8,387 nt of DNA from Actinomycetota bacterium (GCA_016781225.1 JADDQT010000054.1:1698-10084); one strand, 5' to 3'; shown: positions 1-7,049, counted from the stretch's first letter. Notes: generated from the sequence alone by a model not told the origin. Translations and numbers: made by a program.

Positions 1-2
1 TG

Positions 3-254
3 CTGTCCAACTGCCCGTTTCACGCCCTGGCCGTGCGTCACCGGGAGATCGTGTGCGGGATGAACCTAGACCTGCTCTCGGGACTGGCGGAGGCACTTGA
101 CGGCCAGGGACTCCTGGCGCCGCGGCTTCAGCCAGCAGAGGGCATGTGCTGCGTGCGTCTCGGGGGTCGAGCCGGTTCGGCTCGGCCGGCGACGGACCAC
201 GAGCACCGCGCCGGCGACGCATCCTGGAGCGCTGAAGACGACCTCATGGCTTAG
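3..254 (+). CDS. C-terminal fragment of a probable HTH transcriptional regulator with SufR/ArsR-like cysteine-rich tail (5' end outside window)
   Basis: The reading frame is open from the left edge (first full codon at position 3) to a TAG at 252-254, giving 83 visible residues. It begins with LSNCPFHALA, then EIVCGMN, and later GMCCVRLGG. This Asn-Cys-Pro-Phe-His / Cys-Gly-Met-Asn / Cys-Cys-Val pattern is the C-terminal half of a family of bacterial winged-helix regulators distantly related to SufR and ArsR. In SufR-type proteins such cysteines hold an Fe-S cluster or metal. Here 13 residues separate the first two cysteines and 30 separate the second from the Cys-Cys pair. The DNA-binding half lies outside the window, so target and ligand cannot be read. 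The roughly 30 residues after the Cys-Cys pair are low-complexity and look like a lineage-specific tail. It is co-oriented with the downstream kinase but 132 bases away, so a shared transcript is not evident. An internal ATG at 33 exists, but the conserved motif upstream of it shows that it is not the start. Confidence 0.72.
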   Translation: MSNCPFHALAVRHREIVCGMNLDLLSGLAEALDGQGLLAPRLQPAEGMCCVRLGGRAGSARPATDHEHRAGDASWSAEDDLMA

Positions 255-386
255 GAGCGGCGCCGTACGAGTACCTTGCCGACGCCACCCGATGGGACGG
301 CGTCGCTTGGGTAGGCGCCCGCGACCATTGCTGCAGCGACGAGGCAGGGGTGCGAGTCCCTTGTAGCCGCAGGAACGCCTCACGGC
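255..386 (+). other. Intergenic leader between regulator fragment and hybrid kinase, with two hairpins
   Basis: This 132-base stretch contains no gene I can support. It holds a strong hairpin at 280-305 (separate entry) and a second one at 345-363, where CAGGGG can pair with CCCTTG (one G-T pair) around the 7-base loop TGCGAGT. A short inverted repeat GTAC-GA-GTAC lies at 265-274. A promoter for the signalling operon is expected here, but I could not identify a convincing -10/-35 pair. An AGGA at 371-374 is the only ribosome-binding candidate for the ATG at 387, and its 12-base spacing is long. Confidence 0.5.
280..305 (+). terminator. GC-rich hairpin, possible terminator of the upstream regulator gene
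   Basis: CGACGCC (280-286) pairs perfectly with GGCGTCG (299-305), and an inner CCC (288-290) pairs with GGG (294-296) across a GAT loop, leaving a small 1x2 internal loop. It lies 26 bases after the regulator's stop codon. No run of T follows, so it is not a classical rho-independent terminator. U-less hairpins are often proposed as terminators in actinobacteria. It could equally be a structured element of the kinase mRNA leader. Confidence 0.35.
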
Positions 387-3300
387 ATGGGCTCCGAGCC
401 TCTGTCAACCTCTCAACCCCGACCCGCCGAGCGCCGATACCTTGCCGGTGTACATAGACGCGTCAGGCGCGTGAGGGCCGTGCCTCGGGGTGGGGCGGTG
501 AGAAGAGGAGGCGGTCGCCGGCTGCTGGCGCTGTTCGTGCTGCTCAGCCTCATGCCCCTCGCCCTGCTCACTTACTCGAGCATCACCCTCTCGGAGCGCG
601 CCGTGCGGCGGGAGGTCGACACTCAGCTCCGCAGCACCTCCGACATGAGCGTCGCCTTTCTGGAGCAGCACATGGGCAGCCTTGTCGAGCTGGTGAACTC
701 GTTCTCCCAGCGCCCGGCGTTGATCGCAGCTCTGGGCGACGGCAACCCCGCCAACTTCGACCCCGCTCGCATCCAGCTCCACCTGAGCCAGCTCCAGGAA
801 TCCCGAGCGGAGATCTACGGGGCCTTTGTGACCGATCTCAGCGGCCGGCTCACCGACGTGGTGCCGCCCACGCCTGAGATCGTGGGCAAGGACTTCTCCT
901 TCCGGGACTGGTACAAGGGCATCAGCTCGACCGGCCGTCCCTACGTCTCCGAGGCCTACGAAACCCAGCTCGCCGGACGGCCACTGGTGGTAGCCGTGGG
1001 CACCTACGTTCGAGGCCCGGGAGTGGCCGGCCAGCCGGGTCCTTCGTTGGCGATCCTGTCACTGACCTACCGCCTCGACGCCCTGCAGCGCTTCGCCCAG
1101 GAGGTGACCAGCGTGCGCGGCGCCGGCCTCACCCTGACCGACCAGCGAGGGGTCGTCATGGCCGGCCCCGAAGGCGCACCCCGCGGCCTGGTGTCGCGTC
1201 ATGAGGACCGAGCTGTGCGCGCCGCTCTCGAGGGTGACTCGGGCCGACTCACCGAGACGGGGTCCTCCGGCGACGAGCTCGTGAGCTACCGGCCGCTCCC
1301 CAAGATCGGCTGGACGGCAACCGTGCGGCTCCCGACCCGCACCGCCTTCGCCGGCATTCGCAGTCTGCGCTCCACCGTGTTGGGGGTGGCCAGCGTCCTG
1401 GGCCTGGCCCTGCTGGGTGGCTTCCTCGTGCTGGCTCGTTCCGATCGACGGCGGCGCCAGGCCGAGGTCGAGCTGGAGGCGGCTCGGGACAAGGCGATGG
1501 AGGCTTCCCGTCTCAAGTCCGAGTTCGTCGCCAACATGAGCCACGAGGTCCGCACACCTATCAACGGAGTGCTCGGAAGCGCGGCGCTTCTGTCCAGCAC
1601 CTCGTTGGACCCCGAGCAGCGTGAGTACGCCGACATGATCCGGCGCTCGGGCGAGTCCCTACTAACCGTCATCAACGACGTCCTCGACTTCTCCAAGGTG
1701 GAGGCCGGGAAGCTCGAGCTCGAACACATCGAGTTCGAACTGCGCCCGGTGGTGGAAGACGCGGCCCAAGTGGTGTCAGAAGCGGCCCACGCCAAGGGGC
1801 TGGAGCTGGCCTGCCTGGTCCCGGCCAGTCTCCCGTGCGCGCTTCGGGGTGACCCCAGCCGCCTTCGTCAGGTGTTGCTAAACCTGCTCAGCAACGCCGT
1901 CAAGTTCACCGACGAGGGCGAGGTGGTGGTCTCGGTCAGCGTTGTGCACGAGAGCGAGGACCACGTCGACGTGCGCCTCGAGGTGTCCGACACAGGCGTG
2001 GGCATAGCCGCTCAGGATCGTGACCGGTTGTTCGAGGCCTTCTCCCAAGCCGACACCAGCACCACCCGCCGCTTCGGCGGCACGGGCTTGGGCCTCGCCA
2101 TCTGCTCGCGCTTGGTGCAGCTCATGGGCGGAACCATGGGCCTGGACAGCGAACTCGGCCGAGGGAGCACCTTCTGGTTCACCGCCCGCCTGGAGCTGGC
2201 ATCCGTTCAGGGCTTCCAACCCGTGCCGAGCCCACGGTCACACCTGGAGGGTCTCCGGGTACTCGTCGTGGACGACAACGCCACCAACAGGGTCATCCTC
2301 GAGCAGATGCTGACGGCATGGTCGATGGTGGTGACCACTGCGCCGGGCGGCCCGCAGGCCATGGAACTCCTTCGGGAAGTGAAGAACAGCGAGCGATCCT
2401 TCGACGTGGCCATCATCGATTACCACATGCCCGAGATGGATGGGTTGGACGTTGCCCTGACCATCTCCGAGGACGCGGAGCTCGGCCAGCTCCGCCTGGT
2501 GCTCCTGTCGTCTTCCGCCGAGCTGGCTCAGCGGCCCGAGGCGGAGTTCGGGATCGCCGCTCACCTCACCAAGCCGGTCCGCCAGTCGCAGCTCTACGAC
2601 GTCCTGGCCTTGGTGATGGGCGACGAGAATCCGGCCGGTGCCGCTCCTCTAACGCCCCAGCGCCTCAGCGAGGCCCGTTCCCGCCGCCGAGCCCGCCTCC
2701 TCCTCGCCGAGGACAACGAGGTCAACCAGAAGGTGGCGGCCCGCACGCTGGAGAAGATGGGCTTCCGGGTCGACATCGCCGGCACCGGCACCGAGGCGGT
2801 CCGGGCGGTGGCCGACCGGTCCTACGCCGCCATACTCATGGACTGCCACATGCCGGAGATGGATGGCTACGAGGCCACCGGTGAGATCAGGCGCCGGGAG
2901 GGTGCCGACCGGCACACCCCGATCATCGCCCTTACCGCCTCTGCCATGGCAGGCGACCGCGAGCGCTGCCTCGAAGTCGGCATGGACGACTACCTGTCCA
3001 AGCCCTTGCGCCAACGTGACCTGGCCGCGGCTCTGTCGCGGTGGGTGAGCGGCGATGTCGCTGCCGCCTTGGCTGATGCACCCGAGGCGGGTGACCCGTC
3101 GAACGGCGCGGAGGCCACGGTTCTCGACCCGGGACACCTGGCGGAGCTGCGCACCCTGGCCGAGCGGTCCGGCCTCGACCTGCTGAGCGAGCTGGTCGAG
3201 GTGTTCCATCGGGACACACCAGTGCGCCTGGACCGCCTGAGGAACGCGCTGCAAGAAGGTGACGCATCCACCCTGCGGCAGGTGGCCCACACGCTCAAGG

Positions 3301-3479
3301 GCACGGCCAGCGGGGTGGGAGCGACCGAGGCCACAGCGGTGTGCGCCCGCTTGGAGGCGGTGGCTCGCAACGGTGACATGGAGGCTGCGGGGGCGCTCGT
3401 GGCCGAGGCCGAGGCCGAGCTCGGGCGGGTAGGCAGGGCGCTCGAGTCCCTCGCCTTGGCCGGAAGGGCGTCGTCGTGA
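387..3479 (+). CDS. Cache-domain hybrid sensor histidine kinase (Cache-HisKA-HATPase-REC-REC-HPt)
   Basis: This 1030-residue membrane kinase should autophosphorylate on histidine and pass the phosphate through its own receiver and HPt domains. After an Arg-rich N-terminus come a membrane helix (about 46-66), an extracytoplasmic Cache-like domain (about 70-320, with R173-x-W175-Y176), a second helix (about 330-350) and a short charged coiled linker without HAMP. HisKA carries the H-box NMSHEVRTPINGV (H386). The ATPase has N499 and N503, the G1 box DTGVGIA (D535) and the G2 box FGGTGLGLA (563-571). REC1 has D629/D630, phosphoacceptor D678 and K729. REC2 has E775/D776, D819 and K872. HPt has H968 in AHTLKG. 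All key residues are intact. Its stop overlaps the next gene's GTG by 4 bases. The start is uncertain: ATG 387 has only a distant AGGA, while an in-frame GTG at 498 follows GGGGTGGGG and lies just before the first helix. The Cache ligand is unknown. The architecture is certain; the substrate and pathway are not. Confidence 0.95.
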   Translation: MGSEPLSTSQPRPAERRYLAGVHRRVRRVRAVPRGGAVRRGGGRRLLALFVLLSLMPLALLTYSSITLSERAVRREVDTQLRSTSDMSVAFLEQHMGSLVELVNSFSQRPALIAALGDGNPANFDPARIQLHLSQLQESRAEIYGAFVTDLSGRLTDVVPPTPEIVGKDFSFRDWYKGISSTGRPYVSEAYETQLAGRPLVVAVGTYVRGPGVAGQPGPSLAILSLTYRLDALQRFAQEVTSVRGAGLTLTDQRGVVMAGPEGAPRGLVSRHEDRAVRAALEGDSGRLTETGSSGDELVSYRPLPKIGWTATVRLPTRTAFAGIRSLRSTVLGVASVLGLALLGGFLVLARSDRRRRQAEVELEAARDKAMEASRLKSEFVANMSHEVRTPINGVLGSAALLSSTSLDPEQREYADMIRRSGESLLTVINDVLDFSKVEAGKLELEHIEFELRPVVEDAAQVVSEAAHAKGLELACLVPASLPCALRGDPSRLRQVLLNLLSNAVKFTDEGEVVVSVSVVHESEDHVDVRLEVSDTGVGIAAQDRDRLFEAFSQADTSTTRRFGGTGLGLAICSRLVQLMGGTMGLDSELGRGSTFWFTARLELASVQGFQPVPSPRSHLEGLRVLVVDDNATNRVILEQMLTAWSMVVTTAPGGPQAMELLREVKNSERSFDVAIIDYHMPEMDGLDVALTISEDAELGQLRLVLLSSSAELAQRPEAEFGIAAHLTKPVRQSQLYDVLALVMGDENPAGAAPLTPQRLSEARSRRRARLLLAEDNEVNQKVAARTLEKMGFRVDIAGTGTEAVRAVADRSYAAILMDCHMPEMDGYEATGEIRRREGADRHTPIIALTASAMAGDRERCLEVGMDDYLSKPLRQRDLAAALSRWVSGDVAAALADAPEAGDPSNGAEATVLDPGHLAELRTLAERSGLDLLSELVEVFHRDTPVRLDRLRNALQEGDASTLRQVAHTLKGTASGVGATEATAVCARLEAVARNGDMEAAGALVAEAEAELGRVGRALESLALAGRASS
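3462..3468 (+). promoter_or_regulatory. Ribosome-binding site for the stand-alone receiver gene
   Basis: GGAAGGG lies 7 bases before the GTG at 3476, inside the last codons of the kinase gene. It fixes the GTG as the start and makes the GTGA overlap (start 3476-3478, stop 3477-3479) a likely site of translational coupling. Confidence 0.6.
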
Positions 3480-3928
3480 GCGCCCAGACCCCCGCAGCGA
3501 TTCTGGTGGCCGAGGACGACGCCCAACATGCCATCTTGATCCGGGCCGCCCTGAAGGCGGCCAGGTTGGCCAACCCCATCCTCGTCTTCGACGACGGGAA
3601 GCAGGCCGTGGCCTACCTGCAGGGCGAGGACGTCTACGCCGACCGTGGGCGCTACCCGCTCCCCGTGCTGGGCTTGTTCGACCTGCACCTCCCCGGTCTG
3701 TCCGGCCTCGACGTCCTGAGGGTGATGCGAGATCAGCCATCGCTGGCCCATGTGCCCGCCGTGGTCCTGACCGCGTCGGAGGATCCGGCCGACATCGACC
3801 ACTCCTTTGCCGCCGGGGCCAACTCCTATCTCATCAAGCCGGTGGGCTTCGAGGCACTGCTCGAGGTGGTCCGCAACCTCGGACTGAACTGGGTACTCAC
3901 CAACGGCGTCACGCCGCAGCAACCATGA
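3476..3928 (+). CDS. Stand-alone receiver-domain response regulator, Rcp1-like
   Basis: This cytoplasmic protein of 150 residues is a single receiver (CheY-like) domain with no DNA-binding or enzymatic output. The acidic pocket is E13-D14-D15 in LVAEDDA, the phosphoacceptor is D69 in LFDLHLPGLSG, the switch Thr is T99 in VVLTASED, and the conserved Lys is K121 in LIKPVGF. The longer insert between beta2 and beta3 (VYADRGRYPLP) and the LPGLSGLDVLR helix resemble the Rcp1 subgroup, which commonly pairs with phytochrome-like or hybrid histidine kinases. The gene starts with GTG overlapping the kinase stop by 4 bases, and ends in an ATGA overlap with the following GGDEF-EAL gene. The most likely phosphodonor is the upstream kinase's HPt domain. 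Its output would be protein-protein contact, possibly with the downstream c-di-GMP enzyme; both points are inferred from context. It could instead act as a phosphate sink for the relay. Confidence 0.92.
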   Translation: MSAQTPAAILVAEDDAQHAILIRAALKAARLANPILVFDDGKQAVAYLQGEDVYADRGRYPLPVLGLFDLHLPGLSGLDVLRVMRDQPSLAHVPAVVLTASEDPADIDHSFAAGANSYLIKPVGFEALLEVVRNLGLNWVLTNGVTPQQP

Positions 3929-6663
3929 CCGCTTCGTTGCCCCAAGCATCTCGGCACTTCACACGATGGGCGGCGGCCGTGACCGTGATCCTGGCGTTGT
4001 TCGCCGCCTGGTACGGGGCCGGCCCGGGCACGCCGTGGCAGAACCGGGTCGTGAGCGACCTCTCGATCGTGGTGTGCCCGATGGTTGCCGCATGGTCCTG
4101 TCTCCGGGCGGCCGGACGTGGGGGACCGAGGGCGCGGGGCTGGCGATGGATGGCCGTCTCCATGTTGACCTGGGGTTGCGGTGGCGCCATCTGGGCCTTC
4201 TACGAACTGGTCCTGCGCCGGTACTCGCCGTTCCCGTCACCGGCCGACATCGGCTTCCTCGGCTATTCCGTGCCGGCTGCCATCGCCCTCTTCGCCTTCC
4301 CGGGAGGATCGTCTCGGGTGGTCTCCCGTTTCCGGGCCGGCCTCGACGGGGCGGCCATCGCCTCGGCCCTCCTCTTCGTCAGCTGGGCCGGTGTGCTCGG
4401 CCCGCTGTACCAGACCGACGCAGGCGGCGTGCTCGCCCGGGCGGTCGGCCTCGCCTTTCCCATTGTGGACGTGGTCATGGTGGCGCTGGTGCTCGGCCTC
4501 GGCATGAGGCGCCAGGTCGGGGCCCGCCTCCCCTGGTTGATCATGGGCGGTGGCCTGCTCAGCCTGGCCGTCACCGACAGCATCTACGTGTCCCAGACGG
4601 TGGGCAGTGGCTACACGCCGGGCACCATCCTCGACCTCGGGTGGGCCTCGGCCTTCCTGCTGATCGCCTTGGCGACCCAGGCCCCCACCACCCTGGATGC
4701 CGACGTGGCAGAGCAGCGCGAGCACCGGCTCAGCCTCGTCCAGGAGGCCATCCCGTACCTTCCCTTCCTGGCGGTCCTGGCGGTCCTGGTGGTCTCAGCC
4801 AGGCGAGACGTCAGCCTGGAGACGGATCCCTTCCTTTTCTTCGCCGCCGTCGTCGTCGTCGTGCTCTTCGGGATCCGCCAGGTGGTCATCCTGCTCGAGA
4901 GCATCGCCTTGACCAACGACCTCGAGACCAAGGTGGAGCAGCGCACCAGCGAGCTGGTCTCCAAGGACAACTGGTTCGGGTCCTTGGTACAGCACTCGTC
5001 GGATCTGGTGGTGGTTGTGGGCAGAGACGGGGGCATTCTGTACCGGAGCCCCTCATTCCAGTCCGTGCTCGGGTACCCACCGGACGATGCTCCCGACGAC
5101 GTCGGCGAGCTGGTGCACCCCGAAGACCATGGCCGGGTGTTCATGCAGATGGCCAAGGTGGACGCCCAGCCGTCGTCGTCCACCTCTTTCGACCTCCGGC
5201 TGCGCCACAGCGACGGCTCGTGGCGGGACATGGACGCCGTGGCTACCGACCTGGCCGGTCTTCATGACGGTGGTGGGGTGGTGCTCAACATCCGCGACGT
5301 CACCGAGCGGAAGCGGCTCGAGGAGGAGCTATGGAGGAAGGCCTTCTACGACTCCCTGACCGGCTTGGCGAACCGTGCGCTCTTCCAGGACCGCCTGGCC
5401 AAGGCCGTAGAGGTCGGGCGCCGCCGAGGGGCCCACCCAGCGGTGCTGGTCGTCGACCTCGACGGCTTCAAGGAGGTGAACGACACCTTGGGCCACGCCG
5501 CCGGGGACCGACTTCTCGTCCAGGTTGCCGAGCGGATACGGGCCTGCATACGGCCCGCCGACACCGCGGCCCGAATGGGCGGCGACGAGTTCGCCGTGTT
5601 GCTGGAGGACACGCCCCTCTCCGGAGCGTCCCGCGTCGCCGAGCGGGTGATCGAAGCCTGCCGGCAACCCATCATGGTCGGGGACCGCCAGGTCGTCGGT
5701 CACGTCAGCATTGGTACCGCCGTTTGGGCCCCGGGGATGGCGAGCGAGGACACCATGGTGCAGTGCGCCGACGCCGCCATGTACTGGGCCAAGGCCTCGG
5801 GGGGCAACCACGCCGAGAGCTACGACGCCGCCATGCACGCCGGCGTGCGGGGCCGACTCGAGCTGGCCGCCGACCTCAGGGGCTGCGTCGAGCGTGAAGA
5901 GCTGGAGCTGCACTACCAGCCCATCGTGGCGACCGACTCGGCAAGGGTGATGGGGTTCGAGGCGCTCGTGCGCTGGCAGCACCCCAGACAGGGGCTCATC
6001 CCACCCGACCGCTTCATCCCGATCGCCGAACAGACGGGCACCATCATGGCCCTCGGCCGTTGGGTCCTCGCCACCGCCTGCCGCCAGGCCGTCGAGTGGC
6101 AGCGAGACCATGCGAGCGACCCGCCTCTTTACGTGAGCGTCAACCTGTCCACCCGACAAATCCGCCAGACCGGCCTGGTAACAGAGGTGGACCGCGTCCT
6201 GCGCGAGTCGGGACTGGACCCTGCGTGCCTGGTCCTCGAGATCACCGAGACCGCGCTGGTCAGCGACTTCGATGCCAGCATCGACAACCTTCACCGGCTC
6301 AAGGGCCTCGGCGTCAAGTTGAGCATCGACGACTTCGGCACCGGTTACTCCTCGCTGACCTACCTTCGCCGGCTGCCCGTGGACGTGGTGAAGATCGACC
6401 GATCCTTCGTGGCCGGCATCGCCACCTCACCCGAGGAGTGGTCGCTTGCCGTCGCCATCGTGAAGATGGTCAAGGCCCTCTCGTTGGCGACGGTGGCAGA
6501 GGGTGTGGAGAGCGCGGGCCAGCTGGCCCACCTGCGGGCCCTCGGATGCGCCTTCGCCCAGGGCTATTACTTCGCCAGACCGCAGCCTGCCGCTGACGTG
6601 GACGAGATGCTGACGGGCGCATCCCCCCTGGGTCCCTCACGCCCGAAGGCTGTAACGGCGTAG
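3925..6663 (+). CDS. Polytopic membrane PAS-GGDEF-EAL protein (putative diguanylate cyclase/phosphodiesterase)
   Basis: This 912-residue inner-membrane protein should make and/or hydrolyse cyclic-di-GMP. The first 330 residues contain roughly ten hydrophobic helices with motifs FPSPAD (103-108) and DLGW (237-240). I recall similar motifs in other actinobacterial GGDEF/EAL proteins, but I know no function for this module. A coiled linker leads to a PAS domain (about 349-466, ending in IRDVTERKRLEEEL). The GGDEF domain (about 470-635) has DSLTGLANR, metal-binding DLDGFK (D511/D513), an intact GGDEF (552-556) and an RxxD inhibitory site (R543-D546) exactly five residues upstream. The EAL domain (about 645-895) has EALVR (E679), NLSTRQ, EITE, DDFGTG (D802/D803), K823, E859 and Q879, the full catalytic set. 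Both activities are therefore possible, and which dominates cannot be read. The ATG overlaps the receiver's stop (ATGA) and has no good ribosome-binding site, which points to translational coupling. The stop lies 10 bases from the convergent crcB stop. Confidence 0.94.
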   Translation: MTASLPQASRHFTRWAAAVTVILALFAAWYGAGPGTPWQNRVVSDLSIVVCPMVAAWSCLRAAGRGGPRARGWRWMAVSMLTWGCGGAIWAFYELVLRRYSPFPSPADIGFLGYSVPAAIALFAFPGGSSRVVSRFRAGLDGAAIASALLFVSWAGVLGPLYQTDAGGVLARAVGLAFPIVDVVMVALVLGLGMRRQVGARLPWLIMGGGLLSLAVTDSIYVSQTVGSGYTPGTILDLGWASAFLLIALATQAPTTLDADVAEQREHRLSLVQEAIPYLPFLAVLAVLVVSARRDVSLETDPFLFFAAVVVVVLFGIRQVVILLESIALTNDLETKVEQRTSELVSKDNWFGSLVQHSSDLVVVVGRDGGILYRSPSFQSVLGYPPDDAPDDVGELVHPEDHGRVFMQMAKVDAQPSSSTSFDLRLRHSDGSWRDMDAVATDLAGLHDGGGVVLNIRDVTERKRLEEELWRKAFYDSLTGLANRALFQDRLAKAVEVGRRRGAHPAVLVVDLDGFKEVNDTLGHAAGDRLLVQVAERIRACIRPADTAARMGGDEFAVLLEDTPLSGASRVAERVIEACRQPIMVGDRQVVGHVSIGTAVWAPGMASEDTMVQCADAAMYWAKASGGNHAESYDAAMHAGVRGRLELAADLRGCVEREELELHYQPIVATDSARVMGFEALVRWQHPRQGLIPPDRFIPIAEQTGTIMALGRWVLATACRQAVEWQRDHASDPPLYVSVNLSTRQIRQTGLVTEVDRVLRESGLDPACLVLEITETALVSDFDASIDNLHRLKGLGVKLSIDDFGTGYSSLTYLRRLPVDVVKIDRSFVAGIATSPEEWSLAVAIVKMVKALSLATVAEGVESAGQLAHLRALGCAFAQGYYFARPQPAADVDEMLTGASPLGPSRPKAVTA

Positions 6664-6673
6664 CCACGCTCGC

Positions 6674-7045
6674 TCACACCGCCCGGCCCATAACGGTGCC
6701 GGCCCACGCCGCCAGCACGCCCAGCCCCACCGACGCGGCGACGTTGAGGACAGCCAACCCGCTCGAGCCGTCCTCACCCAGGCGCAGAGTCTCGTAGGCG
6801 AAGGTCGAGAAGGTGGTGTAGGCGCCGAGGAACCCCACGGTCACCGCCGCCCGCAGGTCCGGCTGGCGGACGAGCCGTTCGCTCATGACCGTGATCAGGA
6901 ATCCGAGCAGGAGACATCCCGAGAGATTGACCGCCAGTGTCCCCCACGGGAAGGCGCTTCTTGTGTGACGGCCGATCCATTCCCCGATCTGGTAGCGGCT
7001 AACGGCCCCGAGGAAACCTGCGCTCCCGATCCAAACGCTCCGCAC
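6674..7045 (-). CDS. crcB: CrcB/Fluc-type fluoride ion channel
   Basis: This small membrane protein (123 residues, usual size for the family) exports toxic fluoride as a dual-topology dimer. Family motifs are visible in order: GSAGFLGAVSRY near the N-terminus, GTLAVNLSGCLLLGF with the conserved Asn, and GFLGAYTTFSTFAYE, which carries the Phe-containing TTFSTF signature lining the fluoride path. Four hydrophobic helices can be drawn. I chose the GTG at 7045 because GGGAGGGG sits 4 bases upstream and the family's N-terminus begins there. The longer frame back to 7138 would add a non-conserved, Pro/Arg-rich leader overlapping the preceding gene. Only one copy is visible, although many Gram-positive and actinobacterial genomes carry two adjacent crcB genes. 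It follows the monooxygenase gene by 46 bases on the same strand and may share its transcript. No fluoride riboswitch is seen in that gap. Confidence 0.93.
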   Translation of the reverse strand: MRSVWIGSAGFLGAVSRYQIGEWIGRHTRSAFPWGTLAVNLSGCLLLGFLITVMSERLVRQPDLRAAVTVGFLGAYTTFSTFAYETLRLGEDGSSGLAVLNVAASVGLGVLAAWAGTVMGRAV

Positions 7046-7049
7046 TGGT

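Noticed and set aside
297..375. Possible tRNA: the loop TGCGAGT in a 5-6 bp stem at 345-363 resembles a T-arm.
   Set aside because: The bases following the stem (TGTAGCC) have no complementary 5' acceptor strand at the right distance, and no anticodon or D-arm can be drawn.
255..386. A c-di-GMP riboswitch upstream of the c-di-GMP operon.
   Set aside because: I could not find the conserved core of the GEMM-I or GEMM-II classes in this stretch by eye. A covariance-model scan would settle it.
2418..2871. Near-identical DNA at the two phosphoacceptor sites (HMPEMDG in REC1 and REC2), as a possible recent duplication.
   Set aside because: The rest of the two receiver domains is clearly diverged. 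The match is the family's conserved motif plus shared codon preference.
2649..3949. Long minus-strand open frames of 363 and 319 codons opposite the kinase and receiver genes.
   Set aside because: They are low-complexity, Arg/Gly/Pro-rich translations lying opposite genes with complete conserved motifs; typical GC-rich shadow frames.
3966..5267. A 433-codon plus-strand frame overlapping the GGDEF-EAL gene.
   Set aside because: It is an out-of-frame shadow made of Arg/Pro/Gly with no domain, and the overlapping frame has clear membrane helices and a PAS domain.
5329..6294. A 321-codon minus-strand frame opposite the GGDEF and EAL domains.
   Set aside because: No recognisable motif; the plus strand is fully explained by intact catalytic domains.
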